From the NCBI GenBank assembly GCA_963829995.1, contig CAWHKW010000022.1:434001-498000 (forward strand): a stretch of 64,000 nucleotides of DNA, in the 5' to 3' direction. Each line of letters opens with the position of its first letter. Position 1 is the first letter of the stretch. Of this stretch, positions 50,394 to 61,161 are shown one piece after another. The DNA comes from JACCZX01 sp963829995 (GTDB lineage Bacteria; Pseudomonadota; Gammaproteobacteria; Burkholderiales; Burkholderiaceae_F). Both the position numbers and the translations under genes were made by a program. The notes under the pieces are model-generated. The model searched no databases and was not told the origin of the DNA. It saw nothing but the letters and a program-made list of their open reading frames with translations.

Positions 50394-51518
50394 TGAGAGT
50401 AGGGATCGTCGGCTGGCGCGGCATGGTGGGTTCGGTACTGATGCAGCGCATGCGCGCGGAGAAGGACTTCGAGTTATTCGACTCGGTGTTCTTCAGCACG
50501 TCCAACGCCGGCGGCAGAAGCACCGCCGGTTGCACGATCTGAGCGCACGCTGAAGGATGCGAGCGACCTCAAAGCGCTCGCCGCGTGCGACACGATCGTG
50601 ACTGCACAGGGCGGCGACTACACCAACGACGTGTTTCCGAAACTGCGCGCCGCCGGCTGGACCGGCTACTGGATCGATGCCGCCTCGGCACTTCGCATGA
50701 GCGACGACGCGGTGATCATTCTCGACCCGGTGAACCTTCCTGTGATCAAGGACGCGCTCGCGCGCGGCGTCAAGGACTACATCGGCAGCAACTGCACGGT
50801 GGGCTTGATGCTGTTGGCGCTCGACGGGCTGCTGAAGGCGGACCTGATCGAGTGGGTGACGGCGATGACGTATCAGGCCGCATCCGGCGCTGGCGCGCCG
50901 CAGATGCGCGAGCTGATCGAGCAAATGGGGCAACTGCACGGGTCTGCGCGCGACTTGCTGTCCGACCCGGCGTCTGCGATTCTTGAAATCGACCATGCGG
51001 TGTCGATGACGCTGCTGTCGGATCAGCTGCGTGCGCATAGCATCGGCGCGCCGCTCGCGGGCAGCCTAATTCCGTGGATTTACACCGATCTTGGCGATGG
51101 CATCAGCGGTGAGGAACGGAAGGCCGGTGCCGAGGCCAACAAGATTCTCGGTCGACCTACGATGGGCGAGCCGGGTTCGTTGATTGTCGAAGGACTGTGC
51201 GTGCGCGTCGGCGCGATGCGGTGTCACAGCCAGGCGTTGACGATCAAGCTGCGCGCTGATTTGCCGTTGTCCGAGATCGAAAAAATTCTGGCAGACGCTA
51301 ACGAATGGGTCACGGTGATTCCGAACAATCGCGATGACAGCATTCGAGAACTGTCGCCGGCGAAGGTCACCGGCACGATGAGCATTCCGATCGGCCGCTT
51401 GCGCAAACTCGCAATGGGACCCGAATATTTATCGGCGTTTACCGTTGGCGATCAGTTGCTGTGGGGTGCGGCAGAACCTTTGCGCCGCATGTTGCGTTTG
51501 TTGTTGAACAAGCTCTGA
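50393..51518 (+). CDS. asd: Aspartate-semialdehyde dehydrogenase, interrupted by a +1 frameshift
   Basis: NADPH enzyme common to lysine, methionine, threonine and diaminopimelate synthesis. From the ATG at 50393 it reads MRVGIVGWRGMVGSVLMQRM up to SNAGG, then meets a stop at 50540. Dropping one base (a, 50516) restores EAPPVARSERTLKD and the rest of the protein: TAQGGDYTNDVFPKLR, the active-site Cys in IGSNCTVGLMLLALDG, and GLCVRVGAMRCHSQALT. Without the shift only residues from the ATG at 50598 are made, which lack the NADP-binding loop. As asd is normally essential, sequence error is more likely than true loss. Confidence 0.9.
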
Positions 51519-51650
51519 CAACCGTTCGCCATCCTATTTCCACCGTCCGTATTTCTCACATAAAGGCGTGAGTTACGGCTATTTCTAAGCTTGCGACGGT
51601 AAGTCCATGATGTTATGTTCGAAAAACGTTGCATCCCTTCAGGGGGCGGA

Positions 51651-54600
51651 ATGCCATCCCACAATAAATTCGCGCGCGCGCCACTCTGGTGCGCGCTTTC
51701 ACTTGCGCTTGGTCTAGCCGTCGTCAGCCCGCAGGCCGATGCCGCCGGACTCGGTCGCTTGAACGTCACCTCCGGTTTGGGGCAGCCTTTAAGGGCCGAG
51801 CTCGAGGTCACTTCCGTGGGGCGCGATGAGCTGCCGACGTTACAGGTAAGAATGGCTCCGCTGGCCGCGTTTCGGGCGGCCAATCTCGAATTCAATCCGG
51901 CGCTGACCAATCTGCGATTCGCGCTGGACAAGCGGCCCGATGGCAACTACGTCGTCCGCATCAGCTCCGCACAACCGGTCAACGAGCCCTACCTCGACCT
52001 GATGGTCGAGCTGACGTGGTCCACCGGGCGCGTGATTCGCGAGTACACGGTGCTGCTCGATCCGCCTTCGCTACGCGCTGACGCTCCGGTTGTTCCACCG
52101 GTGGCGGCGGCATCGACCCCGACGGCTCCGTCAGCGCTGCCGCCGGTTACGCGTCCCTCGACCACTCCGTCGGCGCCCGCACCCTCGACGACAGCTTCAA
52201 CTCCGCCGGCGGCACCCGCGGCTTCGACCAAGCCCGCGCCAACAGCGGCGGCGGCGGGTCCGAGTTCGCCGAGCGAGGGTTCGTACCTCGTCAAATCGGG
52301 TGACACGCTGGGCGCCATCGCGGGTCGCAACAAGCCGGCTTCAGTGTCGCTCGATCAGATGCTGATCGCGCTGCTGCGTGCCAACCCCGACGCGTTCGTT
52401 GCCAAAAACGTGAATCGACTCAAGGCCGGCGCAACGTTGACCTTCCCGTCGGAGTCAGAAGTTGCCGCGATAGCGCAGCCGGACGCCCGCCGCGAAGTTG
52501 TTGCGCAGAGTGCTGACTTTGCCCAATACAGAAGCCGCTTGGCCCAGGCCGCAGGGTCGGCGCCGGTTGTCGCAACCGCGCCCGCCGCTGCCGCTGGCTC
52601 GGGCCGCGTGACGACGCGGGTGCAGGATAAGTCCGCACCCGCAGTACCCTCGGGTGATCAGTTGAAGATTGCCCGGGCTGAGCAGAAGTCGGCCGCGGCC
52701 ACCACCGCGGCTGCGAAAGCTGACGAAGCGGCGGCCAAGGCGCGCGCGATTCGCGAAGAGCAGGAACGCGCCGCGCAGTTGAAGAAGACGAACGAGGCGA
52801 TCCAGAAAGCGCTACAGGTTCAAAGTAAAGCAGGGGCGGCCGCGCAAAAGCAGGCCGAAAAGGGTACGCCCGCAGCTACCACTGCGTCCCCCGCCGTTAC
52901 TTCCACACCCGTAGCTGCCGCACCCCCGGCGCCCATGCCGGCCCCGACGCCACCCGCAGTCACTCCTGGCGCACCGACGCCGACGCCCGCGCCGGTGGCG
53001 CCGGTTTCGCCTCCGGGCGTGCCGCCCGTTACGCCAAGTCCGATCGATAGCAGCAAATCGGCACCGACCGCAGTCGCTCCTCCGGCCGCGACGCCGGCAC
53101 CCCCTGTCGCAGCCGTAACGCCAGCGCCGGCGCCGGTCAAAAAGGCGGCACCTCCGCCGGCTCCGCCGCGTGAAGAGCCGGGGATGTTCTCCGACTTCTT
53201 TAGCAACACCGGGACAATGGCGGGCTTAATCGGCATCGTGGCCTTGCTTGCGGCGTTGTTGGGCTGGAGCTGGTATCGCAAGCGTCGAGCCGAAAGCTCG
53301 GATCGCTTTAAGGACACGGGCGAAGGCGCGCAGGCCAATTCGCTGTTCGGCGCCACCGGCGGTCAGAGCGTCGACACCGGCACCAGCACGTTCAATTCGA
53401 GCTTTATCCCGGCCGCGTCGCAACTCGACTCGAACGAAGTGGATCCCGTTGCCGAGGCCGATGTTTATATAGCGTATGGCCGCGAGGAACAGGCGGAAGA
53501 CATTTTGAAGGAAGCGCTGCGCCTGCAGCCCGATCGCCACGCGGTGCGGGTCAAGCTGATGGAGATCTACGCGCGCCGCGGCGACAAGACATCGTTTATG
53601 GCCGTGGCCGAGGAACTGCGCGAGCGCACCGGCGCCACCGGCGAGGACTGGGAGCGCGGCGTCAAGCTGGGCCGTACCGTCGATCCAGCGCATGCAATGT
53701 TCGCCGGTGCACTCGTTGGTGCAGCAGCGGGCGACGCGATGCGCGGGCCTACGACCGGATTCCGCATCGACCCGAACACGCGGTCGCGCCCGTCGACATT
53801 GGGCGGCGGCGCCACCGGCGGACTCGATCTCGGTGGGTTGACCGGCGCCGGTGGCTCGGTGATGGCGCGTGATACGACGAGCGCAAACGTGCCGCCGTTG
53901 ACCCAGATGGTGGTCGACACCCGCATGGGTGACAGCAAGATGCAGTTCGAGACCAAGATGCCGGCGGACACGAAGCTGTCGGGTCCGGAGACGACTTCAG
54001 CGCCCACGACACAATTTCGTGCGACGTTGCCGGGCGGTGAGCCCGCCCAGAAGAACGGCGCTGCCGGTCCCGCGACCAACGCTGCAACCGACTTCGGCTC
54101 GCTCGATTTCGACCTGGGCCCGACCCGCATGGGCAACCTTGAGGTTGCCACACGCATGCCGGCTCTGGACTCCGCGCCTGACCGCTCCGACCCGGAGCCC
54201 TTTGCGCCGACCACTCCGCAGCGAGCCGAGCCGCCCGCAGTGTCCGATATGGACTTTGCGCTGCCGAAGGAAAAGTATCAGCCGATGGCGCCGACTGCGA
54301 CCGGTGTCGGTGCGATTCCCGATCTGGACTTGAACATCCCGCCGTCCACCCGGATGCCGGTGGCACAGCCGACCCGCATGCCGGTCGCGCCTTCGGCCAT
54401 GATGGAAGAAGCCCTGTCGCGCCCGACCGTCATTGGCGTGAAAAGCTCATCGTCGGTCGGCAGCTTGCCGGACGAACAAGCCGCACGGCTAACGGCCAAC
54501 ACGGATCAGGCGACAGTGCCGCTGATCGATTTCGACTTGTCGGCGGTCAGTCTCGACGCTGCCACCAAGCGCGGTGAAACCGAGCCGGGTAGTGCGCTGG

Positions 54601-54755
54601 CGCAACAAATGGCCACCAAGCTTGATCTGGCGCGTGGTTACATCGATCTGGGCGTCAAAGACGGTGCGCGTGAGCTCCTCGACGAGGTAATGCGCGACGG
54701 CACGCGCGAGCAGCGCCAGGCAGCAGTCGATCTGATCAAGCAGATCGAAAGCTAG
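51651..54755 (+). CDS. fimV: FimV/HubP-family cell-pole peptidoglycan-binding protein
   Basis: Large inner-membrane protein of about 1034 residues linked to type IV pili, motility and polar organisation. A signal peptide (ends PQADAA) precedes the FimV N-terminal domain (GLGRLNVTSGLGQPLRAELEV), a Pro/Ala/Thr linker, a LysM domain (SYLVKSGDTLGAIAGRNK, about 207-265), a helical stretch, a second Pro-rich linker, one membrane helix (about 520-543) and cytosolic TPR-like repeats (about 595-680). The tail has scattered TRMP/TRMG motifs and the FimV C-terminal domain (MATKLDLARGYIDLGVKDGA). The ATG at 51651 has AGGGGG just upstream; ATG 51615 would add 12 residues. Confidence 0.9.
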   Translation: MPSHNKFARAPLWCALSLALGLAVVSPQADAAGLGRLNVTSGLGQPLRAELEVTSVGRDELPTLQVRMAPLAAFRAANLEFNPALTNLRFALDKRPDGNYVVRISSAQPVNEPYLDLMVELTWSTGRVIREYTVLLDPPSLRADAPVVPPVAAASTPTAPSALPPVTRPSTTPSAPAPSTTASTPPAAPAASTKPAPTAAAAGPSSPSEGSYLVKSGDTLGAIAGRNKPASVSLDQMLIALLRANPDAFVAKNVNRLKAGATLTFPSESEVAAIAQPDARREVVAQSADFAQYRSRLAQAAGSAPVVATAPAAAAGSGRVTTRVQDKSAPAVPSGDQLKIARAEQKSAAATTAAAKADEAAAKARAIREEQERAAQLKKTNEAIQKALQVQSKAGAAAQKQAEKGTPAATTASPAVTSTPVAAAPPAPMPAPTPPAVTPGAPTPTPAPVAPVSPPGVPPVTPSPIDSSKSAPTAVAPPAATPAPPVAAVTPAPAPVKKAAPPPAPPREEPGMFSDFFSNTGTMAGLIGIVALLAALLGWSWYRKRRAESSDRFKDTGEGAQANSLFGATGGQSVDTGTSTFNSSFIPAASQLDSNEVDPVAEADVYIAYGREEQAEDILKEALRLQPDRHAVRVKLMEIYARRGDKTSFMAVAEELRERTGATGEDWERGVKLGRTVDPAHAMFAGALVGAAAGDAMRGPTTGFRIDPNTRSRPSTLGGGATGGLDLGGLTGAGGSVMARDTTSANVPPLTQMVVDTRMGDSKMQFETKMPADTKLSGPETTSAPTTQFRATLPGGEPAQKNGAAGPATNAATDFGSLDFDLGPTRMGNLEVATRMPALDSAPDRSDPEPFAPTTPQRAEPPAVSDMDFALPKEKYQPMAPTATGVGAIPDLDLNIPPSTRMPVAQPTRMPVAPSAMMEEALSRPTVIGVKSSSSVGSLPDEQAARLTANTDQATVPLIDFDLSAVSLDAATKRGETEPGSALAQQMATKLDLARGYIDLGVKDGARELLDEVMRDGTREQRQAAVDLIKQIES

Positions 54756-54758
54756 AAA

Positions 54759-54785
54759 CTGTGGGCCGGCATTGCCGGCTCACAG
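54759..54785 (+). terminator. Intergenic hairpin between fimV and truA
   Basis: Twelve-base arms 54759-54770 and 54774-54785 pair fully (one G-U) around a three-base ATT loop. It begins 4 bases after the fimV stop and ends 9 bases before truA. There is no T run, so it may pause transcription or protect mRNA rather than terminate, and it may limit truA translation. Confidence 0.5.
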
Positions 54786-54794
54786 TCCCTTCCG

Positions 54795-55616
54795 ATGCGC
54801 ATCGCGCTCGGCATCGAATATGACGGCGCGACGTTTACCGGCTGGCAAACCCAAACCGGCGGGCGGGGCGTGCAGGACGCCGTAGAAAGCGCGCTGGCAC
54901 AGATCGCTGGCAGCGCGATTGCAACCATCTGCGCAGGCCGAACCGACAGCGGTGTTCACGCGCTCGATCAAGTCGTCCACTTTGATACTGATGCCACTCG
55001 GCCATTGACGGCTTGGGTGCGCGGCGTCAACCGGTTCTTGCCGGCGTCAGTGGCGGTTCGGTGGGCGCGACCGGTTGGCGAGAAATTTCACGCTCGCTAC
55101 GGTGCACGCCGCCGCCGCTACGACTATTGGATCTTGAATACGCCGGTGCGGTCGCCGCTAGCGCACACACGCGCAGGCTGGGTTTTTCGACCGCTCAACG
55201 AGAATGAAATGGTGCAGGCGGCGACGTACTTGGTTGGCCAACATGACTTCACATCGTTCCGCTCGGCCGAGTGCCAGGCAGCCACGCCGGTGCGACAGCT
55301 TGAAAAGTTGCTGGTTGAGCGAAGGGGGCCGTTGGTCCGCATTAGCGTCACCGCGAATGCATTCCTGCATCACATGGTGCGCAACATCGTAGGCGGGCTT
55401 GTCTACGTCGGCGTCGGCAGGCGGCCGCACAGTTGGATCAAAGACGTGCTGCAGGCGCGTGACCGGACGGCAGGTGCGCCCACATTTTCAGCCGCCGGGT
55501 TGTATCTGGCGCGGGTCGAGTACGATCCTGCGTTGGGCTTGCCGGCTCCGGGTGCAGAGCCGATCTGGATTAATGCGTACACGAATCAAGATTTGCGGGC
55601 TAACGCGGGAGGCTGA
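54795..55616 (+). CDS. truA: tRNA pseudouridine(38-40) synthase
   Basis: Modifies positions 38-40 of tRNA anticodon stems. RIALGIEYDGATFTGWQTQ, the catalytic Asp in CAGRTDSGVHALDQVVHFDT, FHARYGARRRRYDYWI and FLHHMVRNIVGGLVYVGVGR all match TruA. Length 273 is normal. Its last 44 bases overlap trpF in another frame. Confidence 0.97.
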   Translation: MRIALGIEYDGATFTGWQTQTGGRGVQDAVESALAQIAGSAIATICAGRTDSGVHALDQVVHFDTDATRPLTAWVRGVNRFLPASVAVRWARPVGEKFHARYGARRRRYDYWILNTPVRSPLAHTRAGWVFRPLNENEMVQAATYLVGQHDFTSFRSAECQAATPVRQLEKLLVERRGPLVRISVTANAFLHHMVRNIVGGLVYVGVGRRPHSWIKDVLQARDRTAGAPTFSAAGLYLARVEYDPALGLPAPGAEPIWINAYTNQDLRANAGG

Positions 55617-56199
55617 CGTGGCCGCCGCCGTAGCGGCCGGCGCCGATGCGATCGGGTTCGTCTGTTATCCAAAGAGTCCGCGTTACGTTGCACCGATCCG
55701 GCTGCGTGCTCTGGGCCGTGAACTTGGTGTGTTCGCGGCACCGGTACTGCTGTTCGTCAATGCTGCTTCCGACTTGGTCGAAGGCGCGCTTGAAATGATG
55801 CCCAATGCGTTGCTGCAATTTCATGGCGACGAGCACGAACCCGCGTGCAGCCGGTACAAGCGCCCGTACATCCGGTCGGTGGCGATGACTGATGAAACCG
55901 ATCTGGCTGTTTTCGAAAGCGAATTTGCATCAGCGGCTGCGCTGCTGGTCGACGCCCCCACCGATGACTTCGGCGGCAGCGGCCAGACATTCAACTGGTC
56001 GCGCCTGCCCAAGAAGCGCGCCAAGCCGCTGGTGCTCGCGGGCGGGCTGAACACCGATAACGTCAGCGCCGCGATTGCCGAGGTGCATCCGTACGCAGTC
56101 GACGTCAGCAGCGGCGTCGAGCAGCAACCGGGCAGAAAGAGCACGACCAAGATCGAAGAGTTCATTGCCGCGGTACGGCGTGCCGATCAACGCGCATGA
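55573..56199 (+). CDS. trpF: Phosphoribosylanthranilate isomerase
   Basis: TIM-barrel enzyme of tryptophan synthesis, 208 residues. The start MRTRIKICGLTREADVAAAVAAGADAIGFVCYPKSPR has the catalytic Cys in KICGLT, and the C-terminal AVDVSSGVEQQPGRKS contains the catalytic Asp and phosphate-binding region. The first Met compatible with the family is at 55573, inside truA, so a 44-base overlap is real. trpB follows with a four-base overlap. Confidence 0.95.
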   Translation: MRTRIKICGLTREADVAAAVAAGADAIGFVCYPKSPRYVAPIRLRALGRELGVFAAPVLLFVNAASDLVEGALEMMPNALLQFHGDEHEPACSRYKRPYIRSVAMTDETDLAVFESEFASAAALLVDAPTDDFGGSGQTFNWSRLPKKRAKPLVLAGGLNTDNVSAAIAEVHPYAVDVSSGVEQQPGRKSTTKIEEFIAAVRRADQRA

Positions 56200-57395
56200 A
56201 GCCATACGACCTTCCTGATTCGCACGGCCATTTTGGTCCCTACGGCGGAATCTTTGTTGCCGAGACGCTGATGCATGCGCTCGACGAGTTGCGCTCGGCC
56301 TATTTGAAGTATCAACACGATCCCGAGTTCGTCGCTGAATTTCAGCATGAGTTGAAGCACTTCGTCGGGCGCCCGAGCCCGATCTACCATGCGCGGCGCT
56401 GGTCCGAACTGCTCGGCGGCGCGCAAATTTATTTGAAGCGCGAAGATCTGAATCACACTGGCGCGCACAAGATCAACAACACTGTCGGGCAGGCGCTGCT
56501 CGCGAAGCGCATGGGCAAGCCGCGCGTAATCGCGGAAACGGGTGCCGGCCAGCATGGTGTTGCTACCGCGACAGTCGCCGCTCGCTACGCGATGGAGTGC
56601 GTCGTTTACATGGGCGAGGAAGACATGGCGCGGCAGGCGGCCAATGTCTATCGCATGAAGCTGTTGGGGGCGACGGTAGTGCCGGTCAGCAGCGGCAGCC
56701 GCACGCTGAAAGATGCGCTGAATGAAGCGATGCGCGACTGGGTCACCAACGTCGAAAATACTTTCTACATCATCGGCACAGTCGCAGGCCCGCACCCGTA
56801 CCCGATGATGGTGCGCGACTTCAATTCAGTCGTCGGCAAGGAGTGCATCGAGCAGATGCCCGAGATCGCCGGGCGTCAGCCCGATGCGGTGATCGCGTGC
56901 GTTGGGGGCGGCAGCAATGCAATGGGAATTTTTTACGACTACATCGCGCACAAGGATGTGAAGCTGATCGGCGTCGAGGCGGCAGGCGAAGGGCTTGCGA
57001 GCATGCGACACGCGGCGAGCCTGCAGCGTGGCGTGCCCGGCGTATTGCACGGCAATCGCACCTATCTGCTTCAAAACGACGACGGACAGATCATGGAAAC
57101 GCATTCGGTCAGCGCCGGGCTCGACTACCCGGGTGTCGGTCCCGAGCACGCGTGGCTGAAGGACGAAGGCCGCGCGGAGTATGTCGGCGCCACCGATGAA
57201 GAAGCGCTGCGGGCGTTCCACGACTGCTGCCGCATCGAAGGCATCATTCCGGCGCTCGAATCCAGCCACGCGCTGGCGCACGCGGGCAAGCTCGCGCCGA
57301 CGTTGCCAAAGGATTCGATTCTGCTGGTCAATCTGTCGGGTCGCGGCGACAAAGACTTGCACATCGTCGCTGACCGACAAGGTATGAAGTTCTGA
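56196..57395 (+). CDS. trpB: Tryptophan synthase beta chain
   Basis: PLP subunit that joins indole and serine. HFGPYGGIFVAETLMHALDEL near the N terminus, PLP Lys92 in KREDLNHTGAHKINNTVG, and GGGSNAMGIFYDY in the cofactor phosphate site are conserved. C-terminal NLSGRGDKDL is typical. 399 residues. ATG overlaps trpF stop (ATGA) and its stop overlaps trpA by one base. Confidence 0.98.
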   Translation: MKPYDLPDSHGHFGPYGGIFVAETLMHALDELRSAYLKYQHDPEFVAEFQHELKHFVGRPSPIYHARRWSELLGGAQIYLKREDLNHTGAHKINNTVGQALLAKRMGKPRVIAETGAGQHGVATATVAARYAMECVVYMGEEDMARQAANVYRMKLLGATVVPVSSGSRTLKDALNEAMRDWVTNVENTFYIIGTVAGPHPYPMMVRDFNSVVGKECIEQMPEIAGRQPDAVIACVGGGSNAMGIFYDYIAHKDVKLIGVEAAGEGLASMRHAASLQRGVPGVLHGNRTYLLQNDDGQIMETHSVSAGLDYPGVGPEHAWLKDEGRAEYVGATDEEALRAFHDCCRIEGIIPALESSHALAHAGKLAPTLPKDSILLVNLSGRGDKDLHIVADRQGMKF

Positions 57396-58213
57396 TGTCG
57401 CGCATTGCGGGCCGCTTTAATGAACTAAGCGCTCGCGGTCGCAAGGGGCTGATTGCGTACGTGTGTGCGGGCGATCCCACACGCGCGTCAACCGTGCCGG
57501 TGATGCATGCGCTGGCGCGCGCGGGCGCCGACGTTATCGAGGTCGGCGTTCCGTTTTCGGATCCGATGGCCGACGGCCCGGTGATCCAGCGTGCCGCGGA
57601 GCGTGCAATTCGCAATGGCGTCGGGCTGAAAGACACGATCGCGATGGTTGCTGAGTTTCGCAGATCGGATAAGGTCACACCGGTCGTTCTGATGGGATAC
57701 GCCAATCCGCTCGAGCGTATGGGGCGCGCCGAGTTCGCGCGTGCCGCACAGGCTGCCGGGGTCGACGGTGTGATCGTGGTCGACTATCCACCGGAGGAAG
57801 CGGTTGAATGGTCGGCGCAATTGAAGGGTGCAGGCATTGATCCGATCTTCCTGGTGACGCCTACGACGACTGACGCGCGAATAGCGGCAATCGCGGCGCA
57901 GGCGGCAGGGTTTCTGTATTACGTCAGCTTGAAAGGCATCACCGGTGCTGGACATCTCGACGTTGCGGCCGTTGCGTCCCGGTTGCCTGTGATCCGCCGC
58001 TACACCGGCCTGCCGGTTGCAGTGGGCTTTGGCATCCGTGACGCCGCGAACGCGCAAGCGGTGGCGCAAGTAGCCGATGCAGTCGTGATCGGCTCGCGCA
58101 TTATTGAGGAGATGGAAGCCGTTTCGAACGAGCGCGCCGCACAAGCCGCCGAACAGTTCGTTGCCGGCATTCGAATCGCGATCGACAACGCGCCGGTCGT
58201 GCGCGCTGCTTAA
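57395..58213 (+). CDS. trpA: Tryptophan synthase alpha chain
   Basis: Converts indole-3-glycerol phosphate to indole, channelled to TrpB. Catalytic Glu49 and Asp60 sit in DVIEVGVPFSDPMADGPVIQ. PVVLMGYANPLERMG and YYVSLKGITGAGH then VGFGIRDAANA complete the phosphate-binding barrel. 272 residues. Start overlaps trpB by one base; accD follows 17 bases later. Confidence 0.98.
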   Translation: MSRIAGRFNELSARGRKGLIAYVCAGDPTRASTVPVMHALARAGADVIEVGVPFSDPMADGPVIQRAAERAIRNGVGLKDTIAMVAEFRRSDKVTPVVLMGYANPLERMGRAEFARAAQAAGVDGVIVVDYPPEEAVEWSAQLKGAGIDPIFLVTPTTTDARIAAIAAQAAGFLYYVSLKGITGAGHLDVAAVASRLPVIRRYTGLPVAVGFGIRDAANAQAVAQVADAVVIGSRIIEEMEAVSNERAAQAAEQFVAGIRIAIDNAPVVRAA

Positions 58214-58230
58214 GGACAGACGGACAAACG

Positions 58231-59091
<861 letters not shown>

Positions 59092-59126
59092 AGGCTATTG
59101 AGCTGATCAGTCTGACAAAAATTCCG

Positions 59127-60457
59127 TTGCCGGACGCAGAGCGGCCGGCTCCGCCGGAACCTTTCAACTTGGCTTGAGCGAATCGAGCGGCTGCATGCAA
59201 AGCCGATCGATCTTGGTCTCGATCGGGTGCGAGCCGATTGCGGATCGTCTCGGTCTGCGGCTCGACTTTCCGACCATCACTGTCGGCGGCACCAACGGCA
59301 AGGGATCGACGTGCGCGATGCTCGATGCAATCCTGCGCTCTGCCGGCTATCGCGTTGGGCTCTACACATCGCCCCACTTGTTGCGGTTCAATGAACGCGC
59401 GCGAATCGACGGGATCGACGCTAGCGATGAGGCGTTGATCAGCCAGTTCGAAGCGGTCGAGCAAGCCCGCGGCGATACGACGCTGACGTACTTCGAGTTC
59501 ACGACGCTGGCCATTGTGCGGCTGTTTGCCCAGTCGAAGTTGGATGCCGCCGTGCTCGAGGTCGGGCTCGGCGGCCGGCTCGACGCGGTCAACCTTTTCG
59601 ATGCCGATGTCGCGATCGTCACATCGGTGGCGATGGATCACATGGATTACCTGGGCGCGACGCGCGAGTTGATCGGCGCCGAAAAAGCTCACATTTATCG
59701 TGCCGGACGGCCGGCAATTTGCAGCGATCCCGAGCCTCCGCTGGCGCTCCTTGAGCATGCGTCCGCCATTGGCGCAGACCTGTGGCGCTTCGGCCACGAC
59801 TTCAACTACCAGGGCGATCGGCAGCAGTGGGCATATGCAGGGCGCCACACGCGGCGCGCGAGTTTGCCGTACCCGGCGTTGCGCGGTGCGAATCAGTTAC
59901 TGAACGCCGCGGGAGCATTGGCCGCGCTCGAAGCGTTGGCGTCGAGGCTGCCGGTATCGCAGCAAGCGGTGCGGCAAGGGTTATTAACCGTTCACCTTCC
60001 GGCGCGCTTCCAGGTATTGCCCGGCAAGCCTGCGATCGTTCTTGACGTCGCTCACAATCCGCACGCTGCTGCGGTTCTTGCGCAGAACCTCGACATGATG
60101 GGCTTCTATCCGCAAACGTATGCAGTGTTTGGAATGCTGAATGACAAGGATGTTGGCGGCGTCGTCGCGAAGGTCGGTAACAAGATTGATCACTGGTATG
60201 TCGCACCCACGAGCGGTGCACGTGGTGCATCTGCTGCGACCATCGCACGACACATCCGGGCGGCTATGCCAGCTGCGTCGGTGAGCGAACATGCAAGCGT
60301 TGCAGCCGCGCTTGCTTCAGCGCGTGAACGCGCGACTCCCGATGATAGAATTTTGGCGTTCGGTTCTTTCGTTTCTGTGGCTGAAGCGATGCGCGCAATC
60401 GCCGAAACGAGCGGAACGGTCTTAGCGGCCCCTTCGCAAGCAACACAATCGCACTAG
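59127..60457 (+). CDS. folC: Folylpolyglutamate synthase/dihydrofolate synthase, with frame breaks at the 5' end
   Basis: Adds glutamate to folates and makes dihydrofolate. From 59237 on the protein is intact: FPTITVGGTNGKGSTCAMLDA (ATP loop), LYTSPHLLRFNERARIDG, LEVGLGGRLDAVNLFD and VAHNPHAAAVLAQNLD. The conserved N terminus NLSTWLERIERLHAKPIDLG, with DRVRA, is encoded one frame earlier (59158-59235) and joins the main frame only if one base near 59236 is dropped. That frame has no start codon after its stop at 59113; a further one-base shift between 59127 and 59169 would link it to a TTG at 59127 (PDAERPAPP). Probably sequence error, or decay. Confidence 0.85.
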
Positions 60458-60480
60458 CGCCAGTCCCGCACGGAGTATTC

Positions 60481-61161
60481 ATGGCCTTCTGGCGCCGAAA
60501 AGACAACGCAGCCGGCACCCCACCAAGACGAGCGTCCACACGCTCGGCCGACGACGCTTCGAAGCGGGTCGAGCCGGTCGACATCGTGCGCGTGCGCGCG
60601 CGGCGCCGACTGATCGGGGCGGCCGCGCTGCTGCTCACGGTGGCGATTGTGGTTCCGATGGTGCTGGACCCCGAGCCCAAACCCGCATCCGACAACATCG
60701 CAATCGATATTCCGAGCGAAAAAACGCCGTTTACGCCGCGACTGGTGTTGCCGCCGGTGCCCGCGCCCGAGAACGTCCCGGTTGCCCCGCCGCCTGAGGT
60801 CGCACCGCCGGCAGAGAAGGCCGAAGAGCTGCCTAGCAAGGCCGTCGACGGCAAGAAAGTCGAAGAGCAGCGTGCACGCGCGCTGCTTGAAGGCAAATCG
60901 AAGGCAGGCTCGGCGGGCGCAAACGATAAGGTCGCCAGGTTCGCCGTGCAGGCCGCAGCCCCTGCGAGCGAGACCGCAGCGCGAGATCTTGCAGAGCGGC
61001 TGAAAAAAACGGGCTTTGCCCCATATATGGAAAAGGTGGATACGAAGCAGGGTGCACGCTATCGAGTGCGGCTTGGCCCGTACGCGTCACGCGATGAAGC
61101 CGACGATGTACGTACTCGCTTGAAAGCGCAAGGTATTACTGCCAACTTGATTACTCTCTGA
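60481..61161 (+). CDS. SPOR-domain protein (DedD-like)
   Basis: Inner-membrane protein of 226 residues: a basic cytosolic start (about 1-40), one membrane helix (about 43-62, LIGAAALLLTVAIVVPMVL), a Pro/Glu/Ala-rich periplasmic linker, and a C-terminal SPOR domain (about 155-226, FAVQAAAPASETAARDLAERL then YRVRLGPYASRDEADDVRTR), which binds denuded septal peptidoglycan. This is the position of dedD-type genes between folC and cvpA/purF in relatives. The ATG at 60481 lies 23 bases after folC. Confidence 0.92.
   Translation: MAFWRRKDNAAGTPPRRASTRSADDASKRVEPVDIVRVRARRRLIGAAALLLTVAIVVPMVLDPEPKPASDNIAIDIPSEKTPFTPRLVLPPVPAPENVPVAPPPEVAPPAEKAEELPSKAVDGKKVEEQRARALLEGKSKAGSAGANDKVARFAVQAAAPASETAARDLAERLKKTGFAPYMEKVDTKQGARYRVRLGPYASRDEADDVRTRLKAQGITANLITL

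Noticed and set aside
50500..50545. Programmed ribosomal frameshift in asd
   Set aside because: No slippery heptamer or downstream stem is apparent, and similar single-base breaks in leuC and folC make sequence error more likely.
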